This document shows positions 51,115 through 60,207 of a DNA stretch of 64,000 nt, one piece after another. The position numbers and the translations under genes were made by a program. The stretch is from XBB1006 sp051877515. GTDB lineage: Bacteria > Bacillota > Clostridia > Lachnospirales > Lachnospiraceae. Below the pieces are notes generated by a model. That model was not told where the DNA came from. It did not search any database and saw nothing but the letters and a program-made list of their open reading frames with translations. The stretch's first letter is position 1, and each line of letters begins with the position of its first letter. The stretch is taken from the NCBI GenBank assembly GCA_051877515.1, contig JBJEIY010000017.1, positions 372,001-436,000 of the forward strand, given 5' to 3'.

Positions 51115-51724
51115 AATTGTAAAAGATACCATTAAAATTTTTGCTATTACATTGATTGCAGGTCTTTTACTGGGCGGTGTTTATATGATCACCAAAGAAC
51201 CGATTGCCCAGGCGGAAGAGGCGGCAAAACAAGAAGCTTATAAGGCAGTATTTACAGATGCTGACAGTTTTGAAGCAGTTGATTTTGATACAGAACAAGC
51301 CAGGCAGCTGTTGGATGAGAACCAGTATTCCGATGACACCATCGACGAAGTGGTTCTGGCAAAAGATGCGCAGGGCACAACTTTAGGTTATGTTCTGACT
51401 GTAACTTCAACAGCAGGTTATGGTGGAAACATTCAGTTCTCCATGGGAATTACTCTGGATGGAACATTAAACGGTTATTCTATCCTTTCCATCAGTGAAA
51501 CAGCAGGTCTGGGAATGAAAGCAAAAGAAGAAAAATTCTCCAGCCAGTTTGTAAACAAATGTGTTGAGAGATTTGAAGTAACCAAAACAGGAGCTACTTC
51601 TGATTCCGAAATTGATGCCATCAGTGGTGCAACCATTACTTCCAAAGCAATGACGTATGGTATTGACAGTGGATTATGTTACTTCCAGAATGTATTACTT
51701 GAAGGAGGAATGAGCAATGAATAA
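51107..51724 (+). CDS. rnfG: Rnf complex subunit G
   Basis: FMN-binding subunit anchored by one N-terminal helix (about residues 8-28). The covalent flavin attachment motif is SGATITSKA, near residue 172-180, with a Thr acceptor. The ATG at 51107 follows AAAGGAGG and overlaps rnfD by 8 nt; it also overlaps rnfE by 8 nt at the other end. About 205 aa. Confidence 0.95.
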   Translation: MNRIVKDTIKIFAITLIAGLLLGGVYMITKEPIAQAEEAAKQEAYKAVFTDADSFEAVDFDTEQARQLLDENQYSDDTIDEVVLAKDAQGTTLGYVLTVTSTAGYGGNIQFSMGITLDGTLNGYSILSISETAGLGMKAKEEKFSSQFVNKCVERFEVTKTGATSDSEIDAISGATITSKAMTYGIDSGLCYFQNVLLEGGMSNE

Positions 51725-52550
51725 ATGTATAGAACGTTTATATAACGGTATCATTAAAGAAAATCCTACCTTCGTTCTTATGCTGGGTATGTGTCCGACC
51801 CTTGCTGTCACCACATCCGCTATCAACGGAATTGGAATGGGTCTGTCTACTACGGTAGTACTTGCTTTATCAAACCTTTTGATTTCTTTGTTAAGAAATG
51901 TGATCCCTGATAGAGTAAGAGTTCCGTCCTTTATCGTAATTGTTGCATCCTTTGTGACTATGGTACAGTTCCTGGTACAGGGTTTTGTTCCAAGCCTTTA
52001 TGCATCTTTGGGAATCTATATTCCATTGATTGTTGTAAACTGTATTATTCTTGGTCGTGCGGAAAGCTTTGCATCAAAGAATACCCCTATGCCATCCTTA
52101 TTTGATGGTATCGGAATGGGTCTTGGATTTACTTTAAGCATTACTGTGATCGGTGCATTCCGTGAGTTAATCGGAGCAGGTCAGATTTTTGGAAAACAGA
52201 TCCTTCCATTGGCAGATGCTGCTTCCAACACAGCCGGATATGTACCAGTTACCATTTTTGTTCTGGCACCGGGTGCTTTCATTGTTTTAGGTTGTCTGAA
52301 TGCAGCATTAAATGCCATCAATAACAAGAAGAAAGCTGCCGGCGTGGCTGTTGTTGAACATACCGGATGTGGGGAACAGTCCTGTGCTTCCTGTGCATCT
52401 GCAGGTGTTTGCCTGTCAGCCAGCATAAAAGCAGAATCAAAAGCAACTCCGTCTACAGAAACGGCGGCAAAGCAGGAAACATCTGATTCCGAAGATCAGG
52501 CAAAAACTGCAGATAATGCGCCTGCTTCTCAGGATGAGACGAAAGAATAG
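51717..52550 (+). CDS. rnfE: Rnf complex subunit E with a Cys-containing C-terminal tail
   Basis: Membrane subunit of the Rnf core, homologous to RnfA. The core (residues 1-202) has about six helices and KENPTFVLMLGMCPTLAVTT, with the GAFRELIGAG motif. An extra 75-residue hydrophilic tail follows. It carries four cysteines (218, 223, 226, 232) in a C-x4-C-x2-C-x5-C arrangement, then a low-complexity Ala/Glu/Ser/Thr segment. The tail's function is unknown; it might bind a metal or simply be a linker. Confidence 0.93.
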   Translation: MNKCIERLYNGIIKENPTFVLMLGMCPTLAVTTSAINGIGMGLSTTVVLALSNLLISLLRNVIPDRVRVPSFIVIVASFVTMVQFLVQGFVPSLYASLGIYIPLIVVNCIILGRAESFASKNTPMPSLFDGIGMGLGFTLSITVIGAFRELIGAGQIFGKQILPLADAASNTAGYVPVTIFVLAPGAFIVLGCLNAALNAINNKKKAAGVAVVEHTGCGEQSCASCASAGVCLSASIKAESKATPSTETAAKQETSDSEDQAKTADNAPASQDETKE

Positions 52551-52563
52551 GAGGTAGACATAA

Positions 52564-53139
52564 ATGGAAAATGTATTATTGATTACATTAGGTGCTGCTC
52601 TGGTTAATAACGTTGTTTTAAGCCAGTTCCTTGGTCTGTGTCCATTCCTGGGAGTATCTAAGAAAGTTGAGACCGCCGCTGGTATGGGTGGTGCGGTAAT
52701 TTTCGTTATCACACTTGCATCTTTTGTTTGTGGTATCATTGAAAGATTTATTTTAATCCCGGCTAATCTGGATTATTTAAATACCATCGTATTTATTTTG
52801 ATCATTGCGGCACTGGTTCAGTTTGTAGAAATGTTTTTACGTAAAAATGTACCTGCATTATACAGTTCCCTGGGAGTTTATCTTCCTCTGATCACAACAA
52901 ACTGTGCTGTGCTTGGTATTGCTTTGAAAAACGTTCAGAATGGATACGGAATCATTGAAGGAACCGTAAACGGCTTATTTACCGCTGTCGGATTTACCAT
53001 TGCAATCGTGATCATGGCCGGAATCCGTGAACAGATTCAGTACAATGATTTTCCGGAAGCCTTTAAGGGTTCTGCCAGTGTTTTGATCACAGCAGGACTT
53101 ATGGCCATTGCATTCTTCGGTTTTTCCGGAATTATATAA
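52564..53139 (+). CDS. rnfA: Rnf complex subunit A
   Basis: Membrane core subunit that pairs with RnfE around an Fe-S centre within the membrane. The 191-residue product starts LLITLGAALVNNVVLSQFLGLCPFLGVS, the family signature, and has six hydrophobic helices, ending GLMAIAFFGFSGI. GGAGG precedes the ATG. Confidence 0.96.
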   Translation: MENVLLITLGAALVNNVVLSQFLGLCPFLGVSKKVETAAGMGGAVIFVITLASFVCGIIERFILIPANLDYLNTIVFILIIAALVQFVEMFLRKNVPALYSSLGVYLPLITTNCAVLGIALKNVQNGYGIIEGTVNGLFTAVGFTIAIVIMAGIREQIQYNDFPEAFKGSASVLITAGLMAIAFFGFSGII

Positions 53140-53151
53140 GGAGGCGTGAAT

Positions 53152-53937
53152 ATGACTGGAATTATTATTGCCGGTGCACTGATCGCCGGTGTAGGTATTT
53201 TTATTGGCGTTTTCCTTGGAATTGCCGGTGAAAAATTTGAAGTAGAAGTTGACCCGAGAGAAGCTGCAATTGCAGAGCTTCTTCCACAGAGTAACTGTGG
53301 TGGATGTGGTTATCCGGGATGTTCCGGACTTGCAGCAGCCATTGTAAAAGGCGAAGCACCGGTGAACCAGTGTACCGGATGTAACGCAGAGGTTGTGAAG
53401 AAAATCGGTGAGATCATGGGCGTGGAAGCAGAGGCAAAAGAGCCTCAGGTGGCTTTTGTAAGATGTAAAGGAACCTGTGATAAAGCCAAATCCGATTATA
53501 TTTATTCCGGAATCACGGACTGTTCCATGGCAAAACGTGTACCGGGTGGCGGCGCGAAATCCTGTTCTTACGGTTGTCTTGGACTTGGAAGCTGTGTGAA
53601 GGCATGTCCTTTTGATGCGATTCATGTTGTGCAGGGCGTAGCTGTTGTTGACAAAGAAAAATGTAAAGCCTGCGGTAAATGTATTGCTGCATGCCCCAAT
53701 GGACTTATCGAGTTTGTTCCGAAGACTTCGGTTCATCTTGTTCAGTGTAACAATAAGGATATGGGTAAACAGGTTATGCAGGTTTGCCAGAGTGGTTGTA
53801 TCGCATGTCATATCTGCGAGAAGAACTGTCCGGCAGAAGCCATTACCGTAACCGATAATGTGGCTCATATTGATCAGAGCAAGTGTACACATTGCGGTAT
53901 CTGTGCTGAGAAATGTCCGAAGAAGGTAATTTCTTAA
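53152..53937 (+). CDS. rnfB: Rnf complex subunit B, polyferredoxin
   Basis: Electron-carrying subunit that links ferredoxin to the membrane. After an N-terminal helix comes the NCGGCGYPGCSG cluster-binding region. Further clusters are in CLGLGSCVKACPFDAI, CKACGKCIAACPNGLI, CIACHICEKNCPAEAI and CTHCGICAEKCPKKVI, so several [4Fe-4S] centres are expected. The start is the ATG at 53152 with AAGGAGG; a GTG at 53146 is too close to it. About 261 aa. Confidence 0.96.
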   Translation: MTGIIIAGALIAGVGIFIGVFLGIAGEKFEVEVDPREAAIAELLPQSNCGGCGYPGCSGLAAAIVKGEAPVNQCTGCNAEVVKKIGEIMGVEAEAKEPQVAFVRCKGTCDKAKSDYIYSGITDCSMAKRVPGGGAKSCSYGCLGLGSCVKACPFDAIHVVQGVAVVDKEKCKACGKCIAACPNGLIEFVPKTSVHLVQCNNKDMGKQVMQVCQSGCIACHICEKNCPAEAITVTDNVAHIDQSKCTHCGICAEKCPKKVIS

Positions 53938-53956
53938 TACAATTATAGTTCTATGG

Positions 53957-54003
53957 AGGACTGTCACTTTTCATGATTGTGGAAAAGAGACAGTCCTTTT
54001 TTA
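53957..54003 (+). terminator. Intrinsic terminator of the rnf operon
   Basis: AGGACTGTC(A)CTTTTC pairs with GAAAAGAGACAGTCCT, followed by a long T run. It closes the rnf operon. Confidence 0.9.
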
Positions 54004-54070
54004 TTCATGACAATTGAGGATGCTTGCAGACTCATCATGCTTATGACAAGTGAAGCGGTTACAACCCGTC

Positions 54071-54099
54071 TTGTTTAAAATCGTGGTTTATGCTATACT
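54071..54099 (+). promoter_or_regulatory. Promoter of the DUF896-miaB unit
   Basis: TTGTTT (54071-54076), 17-bp spacer, TATACT (54094-54099) with an extended TGC. It is 33 bp before the DUF896 start. Confidence 0.72.
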
Positions 54100-54131
54100 T
54101 TCATGGAGTGTATGGAAAGGAATCAGAAGTA

Positions 54132-54353
54132 ATGAACGAAGAGAAGATCGCGCGAATTAATGAACTTTATCATAAATCCAAGAGTGCAGGCCTGACAGAG
54201 GACGAGAAGGTGGAGCAGGCCATGCTGCGTCAGGAGTATATTGCGGCCATTAAGAATTCCATTGCGGCCCAGATGGAGAATGTCAGTATTGAAAATGAAG
54301 ACGGCTCCATTGTTAATGTGGCGGAGCGCAGAAGAATGAAGAAGGGAAATTAA
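54132..54353 (+). CDS. DUF896 (YnzC-type) small protein
   Basis: A 73-residue protein of the DUF896 family: KIARINELYHKSKS at the start and LTEDEKVEQAMLRQEYI, then a positively charged end (RRRMKKGN). Function is unknown. The start at 54132 matches family N-termini; an upstream in-frame codon at 54090 lies in the promoter. It is 4 bp before miaB and shares its promoter. Confidence 0.9.
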   Translation: MNEEKIARINELYHKSKSAGLTEDEKVEQAMLRQEYIAAIKNSIAAQMENVSIENEDGSIVNVAERRRMKKGN

Positions 54354-54357
54354 ACCA

Positions 54358-55812
54358 TTGAGCAGAAAGATTTTCATAAATCCTCGTCTTTCTGAGATCC
54401 TGGAGGCTGCTCCGGATTCCGATGCAAAGAGACAGGATTATTTTATACAGATTGCAAAAGAAGAAGTGGAAAAGCGTAGCATACAGGCGGGACATAAGCT
54501 GACCTGTTGCGTTAATACTTTTGGGTGCCAGATGAATGCAAGAGATTCTGAAAAGATCTTAGGTGTTCTGGAAATGGCAGGGTATGAAGAATCCCGGGAT
54601 GAACATGCGGATTTTGTCATCTACAATACCTGTACGGTCAGGGAGAATGCCAACAACCGCGTATATGGCAGATTAGGTTATCTTGGTACATTAAAGAAAA
54701 AGAATCCCCAGATGATCATTGCGCTGTGTGGTTGTATGATGCAGGAAGAGAATGTGCGGGAGAAGATCAAAAAGAGTTACCCTTATGTAAATCTGGTATT
54801 TGGAACCCATAATATTTATCGTTTTGCGGAATTACTGGTTCATGCCCTGTTTACCGACGGACAAATGATGGAAGTGATGGAAGACAGTAAGAAGATCGTG
54901 GAAGAACTTCCTATTGTCCGAAAATATGCATATAAGTCGGGGGTTAATATCATGTTTGGCTGTGATAATTTTTGCAGCTACTGTATTGTCCCATATGTCC
55001 GAGGAAGGGAAAAAAGCAGAACCAGTGAAGATATTATAAATGAAGTGAAAAAACTGGCTGCAGATGGTGTCATTGAAGTGATGCTGTTGGGTCAGAATGT
55101 GAATTCCTATGGAAAAGGTCTTAAGAACTCCATTTCTTTTGCCAGCCTTTTACAGGAAGTGGAAAAGGTTGAGGGTATTGAACGGATCCGTTTCATGACT
55201 TCCCATCCCAAGGATCTTTCGGATGAACTCATCCATGTTATGGCTTCTTCCAAAAAGATTTGCCGTCATATTCATCTTCCGGTGCAATCCGGAAGTACAA
55301 AGATCTTAAAGGCCATGAACCGAAGATACACCAGAGAACAGTATCTGACCCTGGTTCGTAAGATTCGTGAAAAGATGCCGGATGTTGCGATTACTACAGA
55401 TATTATTGTGGGATTTCCGGGGGAAACGGAAGAGGATTTTCTGGATACCCTAAGTCTGGTGCAGGAAGTGGAATATGACAGTGCATTTACTTTTATCTAT
55501 TCCAAACGTACCGGTACGCCCGCTGCCGCAATGGAAGATCAGGTTCCGGAAGATGTTGTGAAAGACCGTTTTGACCGTCTTTTGAAAGAAGTTCAGAGGA
55601 TTTCAGAGAAAAAAGCACAGGCTTATACCGGACAAAAGGTAGATGTGTTGGTGGAAGAAATAAACGGGCAGGATGCAACACTGGTAACAGGTCGAATGAG
55701 CAATAATTCGGTAGTTCATTTTAAAGGTACAGCGGATCAGATCGGAACTATTGTTTCCGTTCGTCTGGATGAATGTAAGGGATTCTATTATTTAGGAACA
55801 CGTATAGATTAA
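54358..55812 (+). CDS. miaB: tRNA-2-methylthio-N6-dimethylallyladenosine synthase
   Basis: Radical SAM methylthiotransferase acting on A37 of tRNAs reading U-starting codons. The N-terminal cluster cysteines are in NTFGCQMN, IYNTCTVRE and LCGCMMQ; the radical SAM motif is CDNFCSYC at about residue 200; and a C-terminal TRAM domain follows from about 420. The start codon is TTG. Length 484 aa includes about 45 residues before the first conserved block, usual for Clostridial MiaB. Confidence 0.96.
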   Translation: MSRKIFINPRLSEILEAAPDSDAKRQDYFIQIAKEEVEKRSIQAGHKLTCCVNTFGCQMNARDSEKILGVLEMAGYEESRDEHADFVIYNTCTVRENANNRVYGRLGYLGTLKKKNPQMIIALCGCMMQEENVREKIKKSYPYVNLVFGTHNIYRFAELLVHALFTDGQMMEVMEDSKKIVEELPIVRKYAYKSGVNIMFGCDNFCSYCIVPYVRGREKSRTSEDIINEVKKLAADGVIEVMLLGQNVNSYGKGLKNSISFASLLQEVEKVEGIERIRFMTSHPKDLSDELIHVMASSKKICRHIHLPVQSGSTKILKAMNRRYTREQYLTLVRKIREKMPDVAITTDIIVGFPGETEEDFLDTLSLVQEVEYDSAFTFIYSKRTGTPAAAMEDQVPEDVVKDRFDRLLKEVQRISEKKAQAYTGQKVDVLVEEINGQDATLVTGRMSNNSVVHFKGTADQIGTIVSVRLDECKGFYYLGTRID

Positions 55813-55827
55813 TGTGCAGGTGAGGAT

Positions 55828-56433
55828 ATGTATGCTTTTTTGAAAGGCTGTATTGACAGCATGGGAGAAGATTATGTAGTGGTAGACTGTCATGATGTTG
55901 GATACCGGGTTTTTGTGCCGGATTCTGTCATGAGGGTGCTCCCACCGAAGGGTTCGCAGGTAAAACTGTATACTTACCTTAGTGTCAGGGAAGATGCCAT
56001 GCTGTTATATGGTTTTTTATCTGAAGATGATAAAGATATCTTTAAAAAGCTTCTTGCTGTAAGTGGAATCGGTCCCAAAGGAGCATTGTCGATCCTGTCA
56101 GCGCTTTCCCCGGATGAACTTAGGTTTGCTATTCTTTCCGGAGACGATAAAGCCATTACAAAAGCACCGGGAATCGGTAAGAAAATGGCACAGAAGCTGA
56201 TCATTGAATTAAAAGACCGTCTGGATTTTGAAGAAGCCCTGAATCTGTCCTATGAACATCATGCGGCTGCGGGAACAGTGGATCAGGATGCAAAAAATGA
56301 TGCACTGAGTGCCCTGACAGCATTAGGATATGGATATAGCGAAAGTCTTCGGGTGATTTCCGGTTTGGAAATCACTCCCGAAATGGATGCTGAATCTATT
56401 ATAAAACTTGCACTGAAAAAAATGGCATTTTAA
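55828..56433 (+). CDS. ruvA: Holliday junction DNA helicase RuvA
   Basis: Tetrameric junction-binding subunit of RuvAB. The OB fold at the N-terminus begins MYAFLKGCID. Two helix-hairpin-helix motifs follow: VSGIGPKGALSILSAL and APGIGKKMAQKLIIELKD. The C-terminal RuvB-binding domain has ALTALGYG. It is 201 aa and 18 bp before ruvB. Confidence 0.97.
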   Translation: MYAFLKGCIDSMGEDYVVVDCHDVGYRVFVPDSVMRVLPPKGSQVKLYTYLSVREDAMLLYGFLSEDDKDIFKKLLAVSGIGPKGALSILSALSPDELRFAILSGDDKAITKAPGIGKKMAQKLIIELKDRLDFEEALNLSYEHHAAAGTVDQDAKNDALSALTALGYGYSESLRVISGLEITPEMDAESIIKLALKKMAF

Positions 56434-56451
56434 CAGTAAAGAGGAATTCTA

Positions 56452-57450
56452 ATGGAAAAACGTATTCTTTCAACCCAGATCCAAAGTGAAGATTTAAAGA
56501 TAGAGTCCGGATTACGTCCCCAAACGCTGGATGAATATATTGGACAGGAAAAAGTAAAAAACAACTTGCGAGTTTATATTAAAGCAGCAAAAGACCGTGG
56601 GGAACCCCTGGATCATGTATTATTCTACGGTCCGCCGGGATTAGGAAAGACAACCCTGTCCGGCATCATTGCCAATGAAATGGGGGTTAATGTAAAGATC
56701 ACTTCCGGACCGGCCATCCAAAAACCCGGTGAAATGGCTTCCATCCTGAATAACCTTGGTGAGGGTGATATCCTTTTCGTAGATGAGATACACAGATTAA
56801 ACCGTCAGGTGGAAGAGGTTTTATATCCTGCTATGGAGGATTATGCCATTGATATTATGATCGGAAAAGGAACTACGGCCCGTTCCATCCGGCTGGATCT
56901 GCCGAAATTCACTTTGGTGGGTGCTACTACCAGAGCAGGACTTTTGTCTGCACCCCTGCGGGATCGCTTTGGCGTGGTAAATCATCTGGAGTTCTATACA
57001 CCGGAGGAATTAAAGATCATTGTGATGCATTCTGCCAAAAAGCTGAATGTAAAAATTGAAGAAGAAGGTGCTTTTGAACTTGCACGCCGTTCCAGAGGTA
57101 CACCCCGGCTGGCAAACCGTCTGTTAAAGCGGGTACGAGATTTTGCAGAAGTGAAATATGACGGGGTCATTACCAGAGAAGTTGCGGATGAAGTGTTAAA
57201 TCAATTAGAAGTGGATTCTATGGGGCTGGATAAAAATGACCAGATGCTGCTTCTAACCATGATGGATAAATTTGATGGCGGTCCATTGGGATTAGAAACC
57301 CTGGCAGCCGCTATTGGAGAAGATTCCGGTACCATAGAAGATGTATATGAACCCTATCTGGTGCAAAATGGTTTTATTAACCGTACTCCCAGGGGACGAG
57401 TGGTTACAGATATGGCCTATGCACATTTTCATCGTCTTAGAAAAGCGTAA
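56452..57450 (+). CDS. ruvB: Holliday junction DNA helicase RuvB
   Basis: AAA+ motor for branch migration. Walker A is GPPGLGKTTL, Walker B DILFVDEIHRL; sensor region ATTRAGLLSAPLRDRFG and the arginine finger nearby; the winged-helix C-terminal domain has TPRGRVVTDMAYAHF. It is 332 aa, standard. Confidence 0.97.
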   Translation: MEKRILSTQIQSEDLKIESGLRPQTLDEYIGQEKVKNNLRVYIKAAKDRGEPLDHVLFYGPPGLGKTTLSGIIANEMGVNVKITSGPAIQKPGEMASILNNLGEGDILFVDEIHRLNRQVEEVLYPAMEDYAIDIMIGKGTTARSIRLDLPKFTLVGATTRAGLLSAPLRDRFGVVNHLEFYTPEELKIIVMHSAKKLNVKIEEEGAFELARRSRGTPRLANRLLKRVRDFAEVKYDGVITREVADEVLNQLEVDSMGLDKNDQMLLLTMMDKFDGGPLGLETLAAAIGEDSGTIEDVYEPYLVQNGFINRTPRGRVVTDMAYAHFHRLRKA

Positions 57451-57471
57451 AAGTATGCGTTTTTTCTAAGA
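57437..57471 (+). terminator. Hairpin overlapping the ruvB stop
   Basis: CTTAGAAAAGCG near 57437 pairs with CGTTTTTTCTAAG near 57459-57471. The ruvB stop codon is inside the structure. It could be an overlapping terminator; the pairing is AT-rich and imperfect. Confidence 0.45.
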
Positions 57472-57477
57472 TGGATA

Positions 57478-57506
57478 TTGTAAATTGTTGCCGATGAAGT
57501 TATAAT
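57478..57506 (+). promoter_or_regulatory. Promoter of zapA
   Basis: TTGTAA (57478-57483), 17-bp spacer, TATAAT (57501-57506), 60 bp before the zapA start. Confidence 0.7.
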
Positions 57507-57565
57507 ATACTATATGTAGTAGACTGTGGAGAATTAATTCATACAAAGAATAGGGTGGATGAACT

Positions 57566-57985
57566 ATGGCCGCAAAAATGAGCACTGAAGTTTTGATCGG
57601 CGGAAAAGTATATACGCTGAGTGGATACGAGAGTGAAGAATACTTACAAAAGGTAGCATCCTTTATTAATAAAAAAATAGATGAACTTTGCAGTAATATG
57701 GAAGGCTATAATCATCTGACCCAGGAACAGCGCGCTTTGTTGATGGAATTAAATCTTGCGGATGAGTATTTTAAATCCAAACAGAGGGTAGAGCAGTTAG
57801 AAGCTGATCTGGACGAGGCAAAGGAAAGTCAGGCTCAAATGAAGCATGAGGCCATATCTCTTCAGATTAAACTGGATACTATGAAGGATACCATTGCCGA
57901 ATTAGAAGCAAAAAACAAGGAACTTACAATGATAAAAGAACGTTTGGAATCTTCATTGGAAGATAAATTATTAGGTAGATTATAA
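57566..57985 (+). CDS. zapA: Cell division protein ZapA
   Basis: FtsZ-associated protein that promotes Z-ring bundling. The N-terminal globular part has VLIGGKVYTLSGYESEEYLQKVASFINKKIDEL. Residues about 65-135 form a long coiled coil rich in Glu, Lys and Leu. At 139 aa it is longer than Bacillus ZapA but typical for Clostridia. It has its own promoter and is followed by a strong terminator. Confidence 0.9.
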   Translation: MAAKMSTEVLIGGKVYTLSGYESEEYLQKVASFINKKIDELCSNMEGYNHLTQEQRALLMELNLADEYFKSKQRVEQLEADLDEAKESQAQMKHEAISLQIKLDTMKDTIAELEAKNKELTMIKERLESSLEDKLLGRL

Positions 57986-57991
57986 AGCAGT

Positions 57992-58028
57992 AAACTCCAT
58001 TTTGTATGTGTGATCAAAATGGAGTTTT
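57992..58028 (+). terminator. Intrinsic terminator after zapA
   Basis: AAACTCCATTTTG (57992-58004) pairs with CAAAATGGAGTTT (58015-58027), followed by T-runs. It lies 21 bp before the U32 gene start, so transcription of that gene either reads through or uses a promoter I did not recognise. Confidence 0.9.
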
Positions 58029-58048
58029 TTCTTAGAGGGAGCAGAAAC

Positions 58049-60190
58049 ATGAAACATGAGTTGTTGGCACCTGCAGGAAGCATGGACATCTTTTATGCGG
58101 TTATTCGTGCAGGCGCAGATGCGGTTTACATCGGAGGTCCTAAATTTGGAGCCAGAGCCTATGCACCGAATTTTTCACAGGAAGAAATTCTTTCTGCGAT
58201 TTTATATGCCCATTTGCATGGGGTAAAAGTGTATATGACTGTTAATACATTGGTGAAAAATCAGGAACTGGATGAATGCATCCGCATGATGGTTCCTTTC
58301 TATGAAGCTGGTCTGGATGGTGTAATTCTTCAGGATATGGGCGTTTTACGGGCTTTCTCCCGTCATTTTCCGGATATGCAGCTTCATGCCAGTACCCAGA
58401 TGTCTGTTTCCAATGTAGATGGGGCGAAACTTCTGAAAAATGCAGGTGTTACAAGAGTTGTTACGTCCAGGGAATTGTCTTTGAAGGAAATAAAAGATAT
58501 CCGGGAAATGGCGGATATTGAAGTGGAATGCTTCATCCATGGCGCGTTGTGTTATTCTTATTCCGGCCAGTGCCTGATGAGCAGTATGATCGGTGGAAGA
58601 AGCGGAAACAGGGGACGTTGCGCCCAACCATGCCGGCTTGCTTATGAAGTGTTACAAAAAGATGGGACAGTTAGAAAACCAGCTTCAAACATACTTAGTT
58701 TAAAGGATTTATGTACCATTGAATTTTTGCCCGACATCCTGGAGGCAGGTGTGGATTCCCTTAAAATCGAAGGGCGCATGAAACAGGCATCCTATGCTTA
58801 TACCGTAGTATCTGTCTACCGTAAATATCTGGACATGTATGAAAAGTATGGAAGAAAAGGATATCATGTTGAAAAAGAGGACTATCGGAAATTGCTGGAT
58901 GCCGGAAACCGGGAGGGCTTTACCGACGGTTACTTTTTTGCACATAACGGTCAGCAGATGCTGACGCTGTCTGCTTCATCCCATAACAGCAGTGATGGAG
59001 AAATGGATGAAACCGTGATCTGTAAACCTGTACAGCTTCCTGTGCAGGCACATGGCTTATTTCATAAAGACCAACCTGCCTTTTTGCGCTTACAGTTAGG
59101 TAATACAGAGATTTCTGTGGAAGGAATGACTGTTTTGCAGGCTAAGAGTAAGGGGATGGAGGAAGAGAAGATCAGAAGCCAGTTAAATAAAACAGGAAAT
59201 ACGTTCGTATATTTTAAAGAATTGACCCTGGATACAGACCCGGATATTTTTCTTCCCGTTTCGGAAATCAATCAATTAAGACGGAATGCGATTCAACAGC
59301 TCTATCAGGCTTTGTGTAAAAACAGGATCTACCAATACCATCCGGAGACGCTGAAACAATCCATTGTTTCCAAACGTCCAATGACTGCATCTGTTTTAGT
59401 GAATGAGCCAAAACAATTGGCTCTCCTTTTGGATAAAGATTATATTGGCCGGGTCTATATAGAGCTGTTTGGTCTTAAAGAGGAGGAGATTCCCGCATGC
59501 AGGGAGTTTCTGGAGGATCTGAAGAAAAGTAATAAAGAAATCTATGGGGCTTTTCCTTTTGTTTTACGCAAGTCCGGTGAGCCTTTGCTTGAAAAAAGAT
59601 TGCAACAGTTTGGCGGAACACTGGATGGAGTACTGGTTCGGTCTTATGATGGTCTTTCCTTTGCTTTACGCCATGACCTGCCTTTTATAGCGGATGAAAT
59701 GCTTTATACATATTCCGATGAAGCAGTTCGTATGCTTTTGGAGCAGAAAAGCATACAGGATACCATACCCTATGAATTGAGTGAACGGGAGATCGCCGGA
59801 CGGTTCAACGGGCAAAGTGAATGGGTATTATATGGATATCTGCCTGTTATGGTCAGTGCAGGCTGTGTATATAAGAATACAGGAAAATGCGATCAAAAAA
59901 GCAGCTTTCTTTTTTTGAAAGACCGGAAAAACTATCAGTTTCCTGTTCGTAATGAATGTAACGGCTGTTATAATATTATTTATAACAGTACCCCAACCTG
60001 CTTATTTAATACGCCTTTGAATGTGGCGTTATATGGGGTACAGCATGTCCGTCTGCAATTCACCACGGAAAGTGTTTCCCAAATGAAAGCAGTTTTTTCT
60101 TTGTTTGAAAAGAATGTACTGGGTCATCCTGTTGAAGCAAATCCACTAAAGGAATTTACCTGGGGACATTTCAAAAAAGGTGTATTGTAA
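58049..60190 (+). CDS. U32 family peptidase-like protein
   Basis: Member of the U32 family; characterised members act in RNA hydroxylation (5-hydroxyuridine in tRNA or 5-hydroxycytidine in 23S rRNA), and the peptidase name is historical. Signs are LLAPAGSMDIFYAVIRAGADAVYIGG near the N-terminus, the U32 signature CFIHGALCYSYSGQCLMSSM with CAQPCRLAYE, and a further Cys set (CGCY region NECNGCYNI) near residue 650. The ATG at 58049 is used; a GTG at 58010 would start inside a terminator hairpin. About 713 aa, a long-form member with a C-terminal DUF3656-like region. Confidence 0.87.
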   Translation: MKHELLAPAGSMDIFYAVIRAGADAVYIGGPKFGARAYAPNFSQEEILSAILYAHLHGVKVYMTVNTLVKNQELDECIRMMVPFYEAGLDGVILQDMGVLRAFSRHFPDMQLHASTQMSVSNVDGAKLLKNAGVTRVVTSRELSLKEIKDIREMADIEVECFIHGALCYSYSGQCLMSSMIGGRSGNRGRCAQPCRLAYEVLQKDGTVRKPASNILSLKDLCTIEFLPDILEAGVDSLKIEGRMKQASYAYTVVSVYRKYLDMYEKYGRKGYHVEKEDYRKLLDAGNREGFTDGYFFAHNGQQMLTLSASSHNSSDGEMDETVICKPVQLPVQAHGLFHKDQPAFLRLQLGNTEISVEGMTVLQAKSKGMEEEKIRSQLNKTGNTFVYFKELTLDTDPDIFLPVSEINQLRRNAIQQLYQALCKNRIYQYHPETLKQSIVSKRPMTASVLVNEPKQLALLLDKDYIGRVYIELFGLKEEEIPACREFLEDLKKSNKEIYGAFPFVLRKSGEPLLEKRLQQFGGTLDGVLVRSYDGLSFALRHDLPFIADEMLYTYSDEAVRMLLEQKSIQDTIPYELSEREIAGRFNGQSEWVLYGYLPVMVSAGCVYKNTGKCDQKSSFLFLKDRKNYQFPVRNECNGCYNIIYNSTPTCLFNTPLNVALYGVQHVRLQFTTESVSQMKAVFSLFEKNVLGHPVEANPLKEFTWGHFKKGVL

Positions 60191-60207
60191 GGGACTAGGA
60201 GGAAGAT

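Noticed and set aside
52975..53967. 330-codon open frame on the minus strand opposite rnfA/rnfB
   Set aside because: It is the antisense of clear rnf genes, is rich in Thr/Asn/His/Cys as expected from antisense of Fe-S proteins, and shows no family similarity.
58010..58048. GTG start extending the U32 protein by 13 residues
   Set aside because: The codon lies within the loop of the zapA terminator hairpin; the ATG at 58049 follows a ribosome-binding site and matches family N-termini.
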